Below, in pieces: positions 1 to 6,725 of a stretch of 9,173 nucleotides of DNA (position 1 is the first letter of the stretch; every line of letters starts with the position of its first letter). Position numbers and translations under genes: made by a program. The notes under the pieces are model-generated. The model had not been told where the DNA came from and ran no database searches. It saw only the letters and a list, made by a program, of their open reading frames with translations. Source of the stretch: Acidiphilium sp. CAG:727 (GTDB lineage: Bacteria; Bacillota; Clostridia; Christensenellales; Borkfalkiaceae); the NCBI GenBank assembly GCA_000437515.1, contig FR898495.1:11873-21045 (forward strand), read 5' to 3'.

Positions 1-127
1 CGGCACGAGATACGATATGGGCGACAGATTCGGTTATCTTACGGCAAATATCGAGTACGGACTTCGCGACGAAGAACTTCGCGAAAAATTAACGAATTAT
101 ATAAAAGAATTAGCAGACAAAATTTAA
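1..127 (+). CDS. galU: UTP-glucose-1-phosphate uridylyltransferase, C-terminal end (partial)
   Basis: Only the last 41 codons are present; the first whole codon begins at base 2 and the frame stops at TAA 125-127. The peptide begins GTRYDMGDRFGYL and continues into a charged helix ending ELADKI. This matches the C-terminal signature of bacterial GalU/GtaB proteins (G-x-RYD-x-GD-x-x-G-[YF]-L followed by a helical tail), which are usually about 290-300 residues, so most of the gene lies upstream. The family makes UDP-glucose from UTP and glucose-1-phosphate in the cytoplasm, for cell-surface glycans and other uses. The gene ends 13 bases before clpC on the same strand, so the two are probably co-transcribed. 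Identification rests on one short conserved block, but that block is characteristic; another sugar nucleotidyltransferase of the same family is the main alternative. Confidence 0.82.
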   Translation, partial: GTRYDMGDRFGYLTANIEYGLRDEELREKLTNYIKELADKI

Positions 128-140
128 CGATTTTCGTTTT
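128..140 (+). promoter_or_regulatory. galU-clpC junction without a Shine-Dalgarno sequence
   Basis: The 13 bases between the galU stop and the clpC ATG are cgattttcgtttt. They contain no GGAG-like element, and neither do the bases just upstream. Bases 126-130 (AACGA) and 134-138 (TCGTT) form a small 5-bp inverted repeat with a 3-base loop, occupying the place where a ribosome binding site would sit. It is too short and A+T-rich to count as a terminator. No in-frame alternative start exists between the TAG at 111-113 and the ATG at 141, so the start is fixed. Translation of clpC may depend on ribosomes finishing galU (inference). Confidence 0.45.
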
Positions 141-2579
141 ATGAATAACTTAAAATATACGGGCGGACTTATACAAGCCTTCAAAAATTCGCAGATAATA
201 TCTCAAAGATGTAAACTCGGTTACGTGGGGACGGAAGAACTTCTCTACGGCTTGTTGCTGTTGCCGAATTGCGAAGCGTGTAAGTATCTTAATAAATTCG
301 GAGTAAATAAAAGCAATTATTTCGCGTTATTGCAAAATACTTTTTCGAAAACGAGGGTTATTGCGGAATTTAATACTCCGAGATTCAAAAGCGCGCTTGC
401 GGACGCGGAAAAAATATCCGAAAGGGCGGGCGTTGGCTTCGTTTCGACCGAACATCTTTTACTTGCGATTTTGAAAAAACGCGATTGCGTGGCTTCGAGT
501 CTTATAAGGAAAATGAATATCGATTACGAAGGTTTACAAAACGCTCTCGAAGATAAGGTTTTTGCAACGGCGAAGTCCGTTTCGGACGCGACTTCCGACA
601 GTAAAAACGAAGACGCAGGAAAACCCGAAAGCAATCCGCTTGACAAATTCGGTTACGATTTAACTGAAAAAGCAAGACAGGGCAAACTCGATCCGGTCAT
701 CGGGAGGGGCAAAGAAATCGAAAGGATTATTCAGACCCTGTCGAGAAGAACGAAAAACAGCCCCGTAATTATCGGCGAACCCGGCGTCGGTAAAAGCGCG
801 GTCGTCGAAGGTCTTGCGCTGGAAATCGTTGACGGGGCGGTTCCTTCTACTTTGAGGGATAAAACCATATTTTCGCTTGATTTATCGGGAATTCTGGCAG
901 GGACCAAATACCGTGGGGATTTTGAACAAAGATTCAAAGACGCTATCGATTATATCGAAAATCGCGGAGATATTATAGTATTTATCGACGAAATTCACAA
1001 TATAATGGGCGCTGGTTCGACGGGCGACGGAAGTATGGGGCTCGACGAAATGTTAAAACCCATGCTCGCCAGGGGCGAGGTTAAAATTATCGGCGCGACC
1101 ACTATAGACGAATACAGAAAATATATCGAACCCGATCCTGCTATGGAGCGAAGATTTCAGCCGATTATGGTGGACGCTCCGAGCGTAGGAGATACCATTG
1201 AAATATTAAAAGGGCTTCGGAATAAATTCGAAGCGCACCATAACGTTCTTATAAGCGACGAGGCAATAAATGCTGCCGTTAAATTGTCCGACAGGTACAT
1301 AAGCGATAGAAATTTACCTGATAAAGCGATAGATTTATTAGACGAAGCGGCGTCGAAAGCAAGAATCAAAGCGACCTATACTTCGCCTGCGGTGCAGGAA
1401 AAGAAACAGGAAATCGAATCGCTGTCATCGGACGAAGAGTACTACGAAAGCATAGGTAATTACAATCAGGCAGAATCGATTAAGGCGAACATCGACAGAT
1501 TAAAAGCCGAAATAAGAAGGCTCGAAGACGGAGAATACGACGAACAGAGTAATACGGACGTTATTCTCGGCGAGGACGAAATAGCGGACGTCGTGTCGGA
1601 ATGGACAAAAATTCCGCTTCAAAGATTAAACGAGAGCGAAAGCGCGAAACTTGCGAATTTAGAGGACGAATTAAAAGAACGCGTAATCGGTCAGGACGGC
1701 GCGATTAACGCCGTTTCAAGGGCGATAAAACGCGCAAGGGCGAACATTAAAGATCCGAACAGACCAATAGGTTCGTTTATATTCGTCGGTCCTACGGGCG
1801 TAGGTAAAACCGAACTCAGCAAAGCGCTTTCCGAAGTCGTGTTCGGCGATACGAATAGTCTCATCCGAATAGATATGAGCGAATATATGGATCAAAGTTC
1901 CGTTTCTAAACTCATCGGCGCTCCGCCGGGGTACGTAGGCTACGAAGAAACGGGAGTGCTCAGCGACAAAGTCAGAAAGAAACCGTATTCGGTCGTATTG
2001 TTTGACGAAATCGAAAAAGCCAATTCCGAAATATTCAACATAATGTTGCAGATTCTCGACGAGGGGCGTCTGACAGATAATAAAGGTAAACTTATCGATT
2101 TTAAGAATACGATAATTATACTGACTTCTAACGTAGGGGCCTCGCTTGCCAACGTCGGCTCGTTCGACGGTTACGGCAATAGCGATATGCGGGACGAAGA
2201 ACTTCGCGCTAATATTTACGATGCTCTTAAACGGAAATTCAGTCCCGAATTTCTGAACAGATTAGACGATATTATAGTTTTTAAGCCGTTATCGCGCGAA
2301 GATTGCGGAAGAATAGCAGACATTTTACTCGATAAACTTAAAAACAGGATGCTCGAAAACGATATTACTTTGAAAGTGGCGGCAAGCGCGACGGATCTCG
2401 TTATAAACGAAGGGTACGACGTCAACTACGGAGCCAGACCTCTAAAAAGGGCTATCCAGCGTAAAATCGAAGACGTTTTGTCGGACGAGATAATTTCAGG
2501 CAGAATTTCTCGCGGCGATACCGTTACGATCTACGCCGAAAACGGTAAAATCGGATATGCGAAAAGCGAGGTAAAATAA
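141..2579 (+). CDS. clpC: ATP-dependent Clp protease ATP-binding subunit ClpC (AAA+ unfoldase)
   Basis: This is an 812-residue cytoplasmic AAA+ unfoldase, close to the 810 of B. subtilis ClpC. ClpC hexamers unfold proteins and feed them to ClpP. Two Clp-N repeats span about residues 1-140 (GYVGTEE near 27-33, GFVSTEH near 99-105), followed by a polar linker to about 165. AAA-1 has Walker A GEPGVGKS 212-219, Walker B ending DE 283-284, pore-loop KYRG 256-259 and MERRF 335-339. A UVR-like coiled middle domain lies at about 415-465, with aromatic Tyr441 where staphylococcal ClpC has Phe436. AAA-2 has Walker A GPTGVGKT 550-557, Walker B ending DE 622-623 and GYVG 597-600. The C-terminal GARPLKRAIQ is typical. 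The middle domain and two N repeats argue for ClpC over ClpA, ClpB or ClpE. The oddity is that the ClpP-docking [LIV]-G-[FL] tripeptide is not recognisable; DGY (676-678) sits there. The neighbours are sugar-phosphate genes, not ctsR/mcsAB. Confidence 0.95.
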   Translation: MNNLKYTGGLIQAFKNSQIISQRCKLGYVGTEELLYGLLLLPNCEACKYLNKFGVNKSNYFALLQNTFSKTRVIAEFNTPRFKSALADAEKISERAGVGFVSTEHLLLAILKKRDCVASSLIRKMNIDYEGLQNALEDKVFATAKSVSDATSDSKNEDAGKPESNPLDKFGYDLTEKARQGKLDPVIGRGKEIERIIQTLSRRTKNSPVIIGEPGVGKSAVVEGLALEIVDGAVPSTLRDKTIFSLDLSGILAGTKYRGDFEQRFKDAIDYIENRGDIIVFIDEIHNIMGAGSTGDGSMGLDEMLKPMLARGEVKIIGATTIDEYRKYIEPDPAMERRFQPIMVDAPSVGDTIEILKGLRNKFEAHHNVLISDEAINAAVKLSDRYISDRNLPDKAIDLLDEAASKARIKATYTSPAVQEKKQEIESLSSDEEYYESIGNYNQAESIKANIDRLKAEIRRLEDGEYDEQSNTDVILGEDEIADVVSEWTKIPLQRLNESESAKLANLEDELKERVIGQDGAINAVSRAIKRARANIKDPNRPIGSFIFVGPTGVGKTELSKALSEVVFGDTNSLIRIDMSEYMDQSSVSKLIGAPPGYVGYEETGVLSDKVRKKPYSVVLFDEIEKANSEIFNIMLQILDEGRLTDNKGKLIDFKNTIIILTSNVGASLANVGSFDGYGNSDMRDEELRANIYDALKRKFSPEFLNRLDDIIVFKPLSREDCGRIADILLDKLKNRMLENDITLKVAASATDLVINEGYDVNYGARPLKRAIQRKIEDVLSDEIISGRISRGDTVTIYAENGKIGYAKSEVK

Positions 2580-3370
2580 TGGAAATAGGTGTGTCCACGG
2601 CTTCGCTGTTTATGCGGGAATATAACGAAGACGCTTTACCGTTGCTGGATAAATCGGACGCGCGTGTAGTCGAAGTATTTTTACAGGGTTTTTCTGAATA
2701 TAAGAAAGAATTCGGCGAACTTCTTAAAAGCAGGTTGGGAAATCTTAAAGTACATTCCGTACACGCCCTTACGCTTACTTACGAAACGGAATTATTTACG
2801 ATAAACGAGCGGGCTTTCACCGATGTAAAAGAGATATTTCAGAGCGTGTTGACAACCGCTAAATTACTCGGGGCGACTTGTTACACGATGCACGGCAGGG
2901 CGAGAATAAAAAAATCCGTCAACTACGACGATTTCGTAAAAATCGGCAAAAGATTAGATAAACTCTGCGATATTGCCGAAAATTACGACGTAAATATATG
3001 TCTTGAGACGGTTGAGTGGGCGCTTTATAACGCTCCGGGATATTTCAAAAAAGTAAAGGAGTACGCTCCGCGACTGAAAGGAACGCTTGATATTAAGCAA
3101 TGCCGTTTAAGCGGATTCGATTATCGGGATTATATTGCCGATATGGGCGAAAATATAAAAACGGTTCATCTTTCCGACGTTGACGAAAACGGTAAAATCA
3201 AATTGCCGGGGAAAGGAAATTTCGATTTTGAAACTCTTTTCAGGCGGCTTAAAGACAGCGGGTCGGATCCGAACGCTTTAATCGAAGTGTATAAAGACGA
3301 CTACGACGACATCGGCGAAATCAAAAACAGTCTTGACTATTTAAGAGAAATTCAATATAAAATCAAATAA
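2579..3370 (+). CDS. Sugar phosphate isomerase/epimerase-like TIM-barrel protein (xylose isomerase-like/AP endonuclease 2 fold)
   Basis: This 263-residue protein has the pattern of the xylose-isomerase-like TIM-barrel superfamily (IolE, IolI, hydroxypyruvate isomerase, endonuclease IV-like). It begins with a strand MEIGVSTASLF, and candidate metal ligands are spaced along the barrel: Glu143 in CLETVEW, Asp171 in TLDIKQC, His197 in VHLSD and Glu236 in LIEVYKD. His59, His62 and His105 may also line the site. Members bind a divalent metal and isomerise or epimerise sugars or sugar phosphates; endonuclease IV instead uses a trinuclear zinc site with more His ligands, so DNA repair is less likely. 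No signal peptide is visible, so it is probably cytoplasmic. The ATG overlaps the clpC stop by one base (TAATG), with GAGG at 2568-2571 seven bases upstream, so translational coupling to clpC is likely. The substrate cannot be told; the location next to pgi suggests a hexose phosphate or related polyol (inference). Confidence 0.8.
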   Translation: MEIGVSTASLFMREYNEDALPLLDKSDARVVEVFLQGFSEYKKEFGELLKSRLGNLKVHSVHALTLTYETELFTINERAFTDVKEIFQSVLTTAKLLGATCYTMHGRARIKKSVNYDDFVKIGKRLDKLCDIAENYDVNICLETVEWALYNAPGYFKKVKEYAPRLKGTLDIKQCRLSGFDYRDYIADMGENIKTVHLSDVDENGKIKLPGKGNFDFETLFRRLKDSGSDPNALIEVYKDDYDDIGEIKNSLDYLREIQYKIK

Positions 3371-3380
3371 GGAGTATTTT

Positions 3381-4814
3381 ATGTCTAAAAGGTATCAGAA
3401 CAAAGATTGGAAAAACTCGATGAAACTTCGGCTCGATTACAATAATATGACCGAAGAATTCGTTGGCAAAGACGGAATTACAAGTCAGGAATTAAAGTCG
3501 ATAAAATACGAAGCGATAAACGCTTTGAATAAGGTACAAGCCTCGAAAGGAAAGGGCTGGCTCGGCTGGACGGATCTTCCGTACAATCAGAAAGAAATCG
3601 TCGCAGATATAAACGCTACGGCAAAAACGATAAGAAAAACGGTTAAAAATTTCGTCGTGTTGGGCATTGGCGGAAGCGCGCTCGGTCCCATAGCGGTATT
3701 TCAGGCTCTTTGTCATTTACACTATAACGATTTGCCTAATAAATGTAGAAAAGGTCCTAAATTTTACGTTGAAGACAACGTCGATCCGGAAAGAATGAAG
3801 GCTTTGTTAGACGTTATAAACGTAGAAGAAACCGTTTTCAACGTTATCACGAAAAGCGGAGCGACGTCCGAAACAATGACGCAGTATCTGATAATATACG
3901 GCATTCTGAAAAAACGACTCGGAGATAGCGCGAAAGACCATATAATCGCTACGACTTCCGAAAATACGGGCAATCTTATAAAACTCGCTCGCAGCGAAGG
4001 TTTCAAGACTTTTTATATACCCGACGGTGTAGGCGGAAGATTTTCCGAACTTTGCCCGGTAGGTCTGCTTCCCGCCGCCGTTCTCGGTATAGATATCGGC
4101 GAAATGCTTGCGGGCGCGGCTTATATCGACAGAATTTGCTCGACGGACAAATTCCATAAAAATCCGGCGCTTGTAAATGCGGCTCTTCAGGTTATCGCTA
4201 TGCGAAAAGGTAAAAATATATCGGTAATGATGCCGTATGCCGACGGACTTAAATATTTTGCCGATTGGTATTGTCAGATATGGGCAGAATCGCTCGGTAA
4301 AGAAGTGGATTTGAACGGAAACGTCGTAAATGCGGGACAAACCCCGGTAAAATCGCTCGGTGTAACCGATCAGCACAGTCAGGTACAACTTTATACGGAA
4401 GGACCTTACGATAAAGTCGTAACTTTCCTTGCCGTTGACAAATATCGCGCCGAAATAGTTATAAGCGAAGGCTGTCCGGATATACCCGACGTTCATTTCC
4501 TTTGCGGGCATACGATGAACGAACTTATATCGGCCGAACGTTCGGCTACCGAGTACGCGTTGACGGTAAAGGGCAGAATGAATCATACGATTTATCTTCC
4601 GGAAATAAACCCCTTCACGATAGGAGAACTCATCTATTTCTTCGAACTGGAAACTGCTTTTGCGGGTGAAATGCTTAACGTTGACGCTTATAATCAACCG
4701 GGCGTCGAAAACGGTAAAAACGCTACTTACGCGCTTCTCGGCAGAAAAGGCTACGAAAGCAAACGCTCCGAACTTAAAAGCGCGCCCAAAAAGAAAGAAG
4801 AATTTATTTGTTGA
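3381..4814 (+). CDS. pgi: Glucose-6-phosphate isomerase
   Basis: Phosphoglucose isomerase interconverts glucose-6-phosphate and fructose-6-phosphate in the cytoplasm, at the junction of glycolysis, gluconeogenesis and glycogen synthesis. The 477-residue length fits the short bacterial PGI type. Two SIS sugar-phosphate domains are seen. The first carries VLGIGGSALGP (93-103) and the phosphate-binding loop TKSGATSET (157-165). The family signature GVGGRFSELCPVG follows at about 216-228. Likely catalytic residues are Arg220, Glu303 (in WAESLGK), His332 (in TDQHSQ) and Lys446 in the C-terminal signature, which runs GEMLNVDAYNQPGVENGK (429-446). The start is supported by GGAG at 3371-3374, directly after the preceding stop and six bases before the ATG. 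It ends with TGA, while all other complete genes here end with TAA. The placement before glgBCD suggests it directs fructose-6-P from gluconeogenesis into storage, though it can equally serve glycolysis. Confidence 0.97.
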   Translation: MSKRYQNKDWKNSMKLRLDYNNMTEEFVGKDGITSQELKSIKYEAINALNKVQASKGKGWLGWTDLPYNQKEIVADINATAKTIRKTVKNFVVLGIGGSALGPIAVFQALCHLHYNDLPNKCRKGPKFYVEDNVDPERMKALLDVINVEETVFNVITKSGATSETMTQYLIIYGILKKRLGDSAKDHIIATTSENTGNLIKLARSEGFKTFYIPDGVGGRFSELCPVGLLPAAVLGIDIGEMLAGAAYIDRICSTDKFHKNPALVNAALQVIAMRKGKNISVMMPYADGLKYFADWYCQIWAESLGKEVDLNGNVVNAGQTPVKSLGVTDQHSQVQLYTEGPYDKVVTFLAVDKYRAEIVISEGCPDIPDVHFLCGHTMNELISAERSATEYALTVKGRMNHTIYLPEINPFTIGELIYFFELETAFAGEMLNVDAYNQPGVENGKNATYALLGRKGYESKRSELKSAPKKKEEFIC

Positions 4815-4833
4815 TATTTTTTAGTTAAACGAA
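4815..4833 (+). promoter_or_regulatory. pgi-glgB junction, no Shine-Dalgarno
   Basis: The 19 bases between the pgi stop and the glgB ATG are A/T-rich (tattttttagttaaacgaa) and show no GGAG-type element. An in-frame TAG at 4822-4824 leaves the ATG at 4834 as the only usable start near the conserved N-terminus, so the missing ribosome binding site is not caused by a wrong start choice. TTGATA at 4811-4816 resembles a -35 box, but no convincing -10 box lies at the right distance, so I do not call a promoter. Confidence 0.4.
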
Positions 4834-6693
4834 ATGAAAAACGAACTTGCCGATTACCTTTTTCATCAGGGTACGAATTACAGGACATACGAATACCTCG
4901 GTTCGCATATTTGCGATTACGACGGTAAATCGGGCGTGGTTTTCCGCGTCTGGGCTCCGTTTGCCGAAAAAGTCGCTTTGGTCGGCGACTTTAACGATTG
5001 GAACGAGTCGTCTGCTCCTATGCAAAAAGTGGGCGACGGAGTATGGGGCGTATTCATCGAAGGGTTAAAACAATTCGATACGTATAAATTCGCGATAACC
5101 GCAAACGGAAAGACTTTTCTTAAAGCCGACCCTTACGCGTATCATGCCGAAACGTCGCCGGCAACCGCTTCGAAGGTTTACTCTCTCGACGGTTACGAAT
5201 GGAAAGACGGCGATTTTATCGCAGGCAGAGATAAACACGGTTGTCATCATAAGCCGCTCAATATTTACGAGGTTAATTTACTTTCGTTTAAGAGAAAACC
5301 GGACGGTAGTTATTACTCTTACAGAGAGTTGGCTTCCGTACTCGTAGATTACGTGAAGTATATGGGGTATAATTGTGTCGAGATGATGCCCGTCACCGAA
5401 TTCCCTTACGACGGATCGTGGGGGTATCAGGTTACCGGATATTTCGCGGTTACTTCGCGACTCGGCACGCCGAAAGATTTTATGTATCTGGTAGACGCGT
5501 TTCACAGAAAAGGTATTTCGGTTATTCTCGACTGGGTGCCTGCTCATTTCCCGAAAGATGAATTCGGTTTATACGAGTTTGACGGTTCGTTACTCTACGA
5601 AAACCACGGTTGGGACAGAATGGAGCATAAAGGTTGGGGAACGAGAATTTTCGATCTGGGCAGAACGGAAGTTCAGTCTTTTCTGGTGTCGAGCGCATGC
5701 TTTTTCTTTGAAAAATACCATATCGACGGTATCAGGGTAGACGCCGTGGCTTCGATGCTCTACCTCGATTACGATAAAAAACCGGGCGAATGGATTCCGA
5801 ACGAATACGGCGATAATAAAAATCTGGAAGCAATTGCTTTTATAAAAAAACTGAATTCCGTCGTACACGGAACGTTCCCTTACGCTCTTATGATTGCCGA
5901 AGAGTCTACGGCTTTTCCAAAAGTTACCGAAACCGTTGAAAACGGAGGATTAGGCTTCGATTATAAATGGAATATGGGGTGGATGAACGATACTTTGTCG
6001 TATATTCAGACAGATCCTTTATTCAGAAAGTACGATCATAATAAACTCACGTTCTCGCTTACGTACGCGTTTTCGGAACATTTCGTTTTGCCGGTTTCTC
6101 ACGACGAAGTCGTACACGGTAAGAAATCTCTTCTCGACAAGCAATTCGGCGGTTATGACGATAAGTTTGCGGGCGTAAGGGCGTTTATGGGATTTATGAT
6201 GTCGCACCCCGGCAAAAAACTCATTTTTATGGGTTGCGAGTTCGGACAGTACAAGGAATGGGCTTACGAAGAGGGACTGGAGTTTTTCCTTAAAAAATAT
6301 CCGTCGCACGCGAAACTCGCTAAATTTTATAAAGATATTAACGAAACTTATTTATCGACGCCCGCGCTGTACGGCGACGACGACGGTTGGGACGGATTCG
6401 AATGGATCGATCCCGACGATCGGGATGAAAACGTCGTTGCATACAAACGCAGATACGACGGGAAAGAAATAATAGTAGTCGTTAATTTCAGCGGCGTCGA
6501 TATTAACTACCGTTTCGGAGTCGATAAGGGTAAGTACGAAGTCGTTTTTAATTCCGATAAGAAATCCTACGGAGGAAAAGGAGTATCTCGCAAGAGGGTT
6601 TACGAATCGCAAAAGATTGCAAGCAAGGGCAAAAAAGATTCTGTAATCGTAACTCTTGCCGACAGATCGTTTTTATATCTTGTAAAAAAATAA
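4834..6693 (+). CDS. glgB: 1,4-alpha-glucan branching enzyme (GH13)
   Basis: GlgB cuts alpha-1,4-glucan chains and re-attaches them by alpha-1,6 links, giving glycogen its branches; it acts in the cytoplasm. The 619 residues begin YLFHQGTNYRTYEYLG, the usual start of branching enzymes. A CBM48 module (about 20-115, with VFRVWAPFAEKVALVGDFN) is followed by a GH13 catalytic barrel (about 140-500) and a beta-rich C-terminal domain. Conserved regions are ILDWVPAHFP (231-240), GIRVDAVASMLY (299-310) with nucleophile Asp303, MIAEESTAFP (353-362) with acid/base Glu356, and VSHDEVVHGK (421-430) with Asp424. GEWIPN and GFDYKWNMGWMNDTL are also typical. A small departure is that the usual IYEVHLGSW segment reads IYEVNLLSF here (144-152). 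The catalytic set is complete, so it should be active. It has no visible ribosome binding site and sits 19 bases after pgi. Confidence 0.97.
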   Translation: MKNELADYLFHQGTNYRTYEYLGSHICDYDGKSGVVFRVWAPFAEKVALVGDFNDWNESSAPMQKVGDGVWGVFIEGLKQFDTYKFAITANGKTFLKADPYAYHAETSPATASKVYSLDGYEWKDGDFIAGRDKHGCHHKPLNIYEVNLLSFKRKPDGSYYSYRELASVLVDYVKYMGYNCVEMMPVTEFPYDGSWGYQVTGYFAVTSRLGTPKDFMYLVDAFHRKGISVILDWVPAHFPKDEFGLYEFDGSLLYENHGWDRMEHKGWGTRIFDLGRTEVQSFLVSSACFFFEKYHIDGIRVDAVASMLYLDYDKKPGEWIPNEYGDNKNLEAIAFIKKLNSVVHGTFPYALMIAEESTAFPKVTETVENGGLGFDYKWNMGWMNDTLSYIQTDPLFRKYDHNKLTFSLTYAFSEHFVLPVSHDEVVHGKKSLLDKQFGGYDDKFAGVRAFMGFMMSHPGKKLIFMGCEFGQYKEWAYEEGLEFFLKKYPSHAKLAKFYKDINETYLSTPALYGDDDGWDGFEWIDPDDRDENVVAYKRRYDGKEIIVVVNFSGVDINYRFGVDKGKYEVVFNSDKKSYGGKGVSRKRVYESQKIASKGKKDSVIVTLADRSFLYLVKK

Positions 6694-6695
6694 TG

Positions 6696-6714
6696 TGAAA
6701 CGGAAATCGTTTCA
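6696..6714 (+). promoter_or_regulatory. Perfect 7-bp RNA hairpin between glgB and glgC
   Basis: Bases 6696-6702 (TGAAACG) and 6708-6714 (CGTTTCA) are perfect reverse complements around a 5-base GAAAT loop. The element starts two bases after the glgB stop and ends two bases before the glgC ribosome binding site (6717-6722). There is no U-run after it, so it is not a standard factor-independent terminator. As RNA it could protect the glgB 3' end, mark a processing point, or keep the glgC start region open (inference). The stem is short, and chance cannot be excluded from one sequence. Confidence 0.45.
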
Positions 6715-6716
6715 AC

Positions 6717-6722
6717 GGAGGG
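6717..6722 (+). promoter_or_regulatory. Ribosome binding site of glgC
   Basis: GGAGGG lies three bases before the ATG at 6726, a strong core with slightly tight spacing. It fixes the glgC start, since an in-frame TGA at 6696-6698 excludes anything farther upstream and no other start codon intervenes. Confidence 0.75.
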
Positions 6723-6725
6723 AAT

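Noticed and set aside
1..10. The window opens with cggcacgaga, which resembles a common cDNA-library adapter end (GGCACGAG)
   Set aside because: Read in frame from base 2 it gives GTRYD, which fits the conserved GalU C-terminal motif, so the bases are explained as coding sequence. A chance match is the simpler reading.
128..140. Factor-independent terminator after galU (inverted repeat followed by Ts)
   Set aside because: The stem is only 5 bp with mostly A-U pairs, and only two Ts follow before the clpC start codon. It would be far too weak.
640..670. TTGACA at 640-645 as an internal clpC promoter
   Set aside because: The best downstream A/T-rich hexamer is only about 15 bases away and poorly matched; the bases encode the linker and start of AAA-1 normally.
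68..2212. A 16-base direct repeat gacgaagaacttcgcg near 69 and near 2194, each containing CGAAG-AA-CTTCG
   Set aside because: Both copies encode the peptide DEELR in galU and clpC, using the favoured codons of this genome. No third copy or flanking similarity was noticed, so it is a coincidence of peptide and codon bias rather than a regulatory repeat.
3807..4697. A 296-codon open frame on the minus strand within pgi
   Set aside because: Its codons are exactly complementary to pgi codons in register. It stays open only because pgi there avoids TTA, CTA and TCA codons; it ends precisely where a pgi Leu codon TTA (3807-3809) reads as a stop on the other strand. The encoded peptide resembles nothing recognisable, and the + strand gene is unambiguous.
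4811..4840. Possible promoter for glgB starting with TTGATA at 4811-4816
   Set aside because: At a 16-18 base spacing the downstream hexamer falls on the glgB start codon and does not resemble TATAAT. A/T-rich hexamers are common here.
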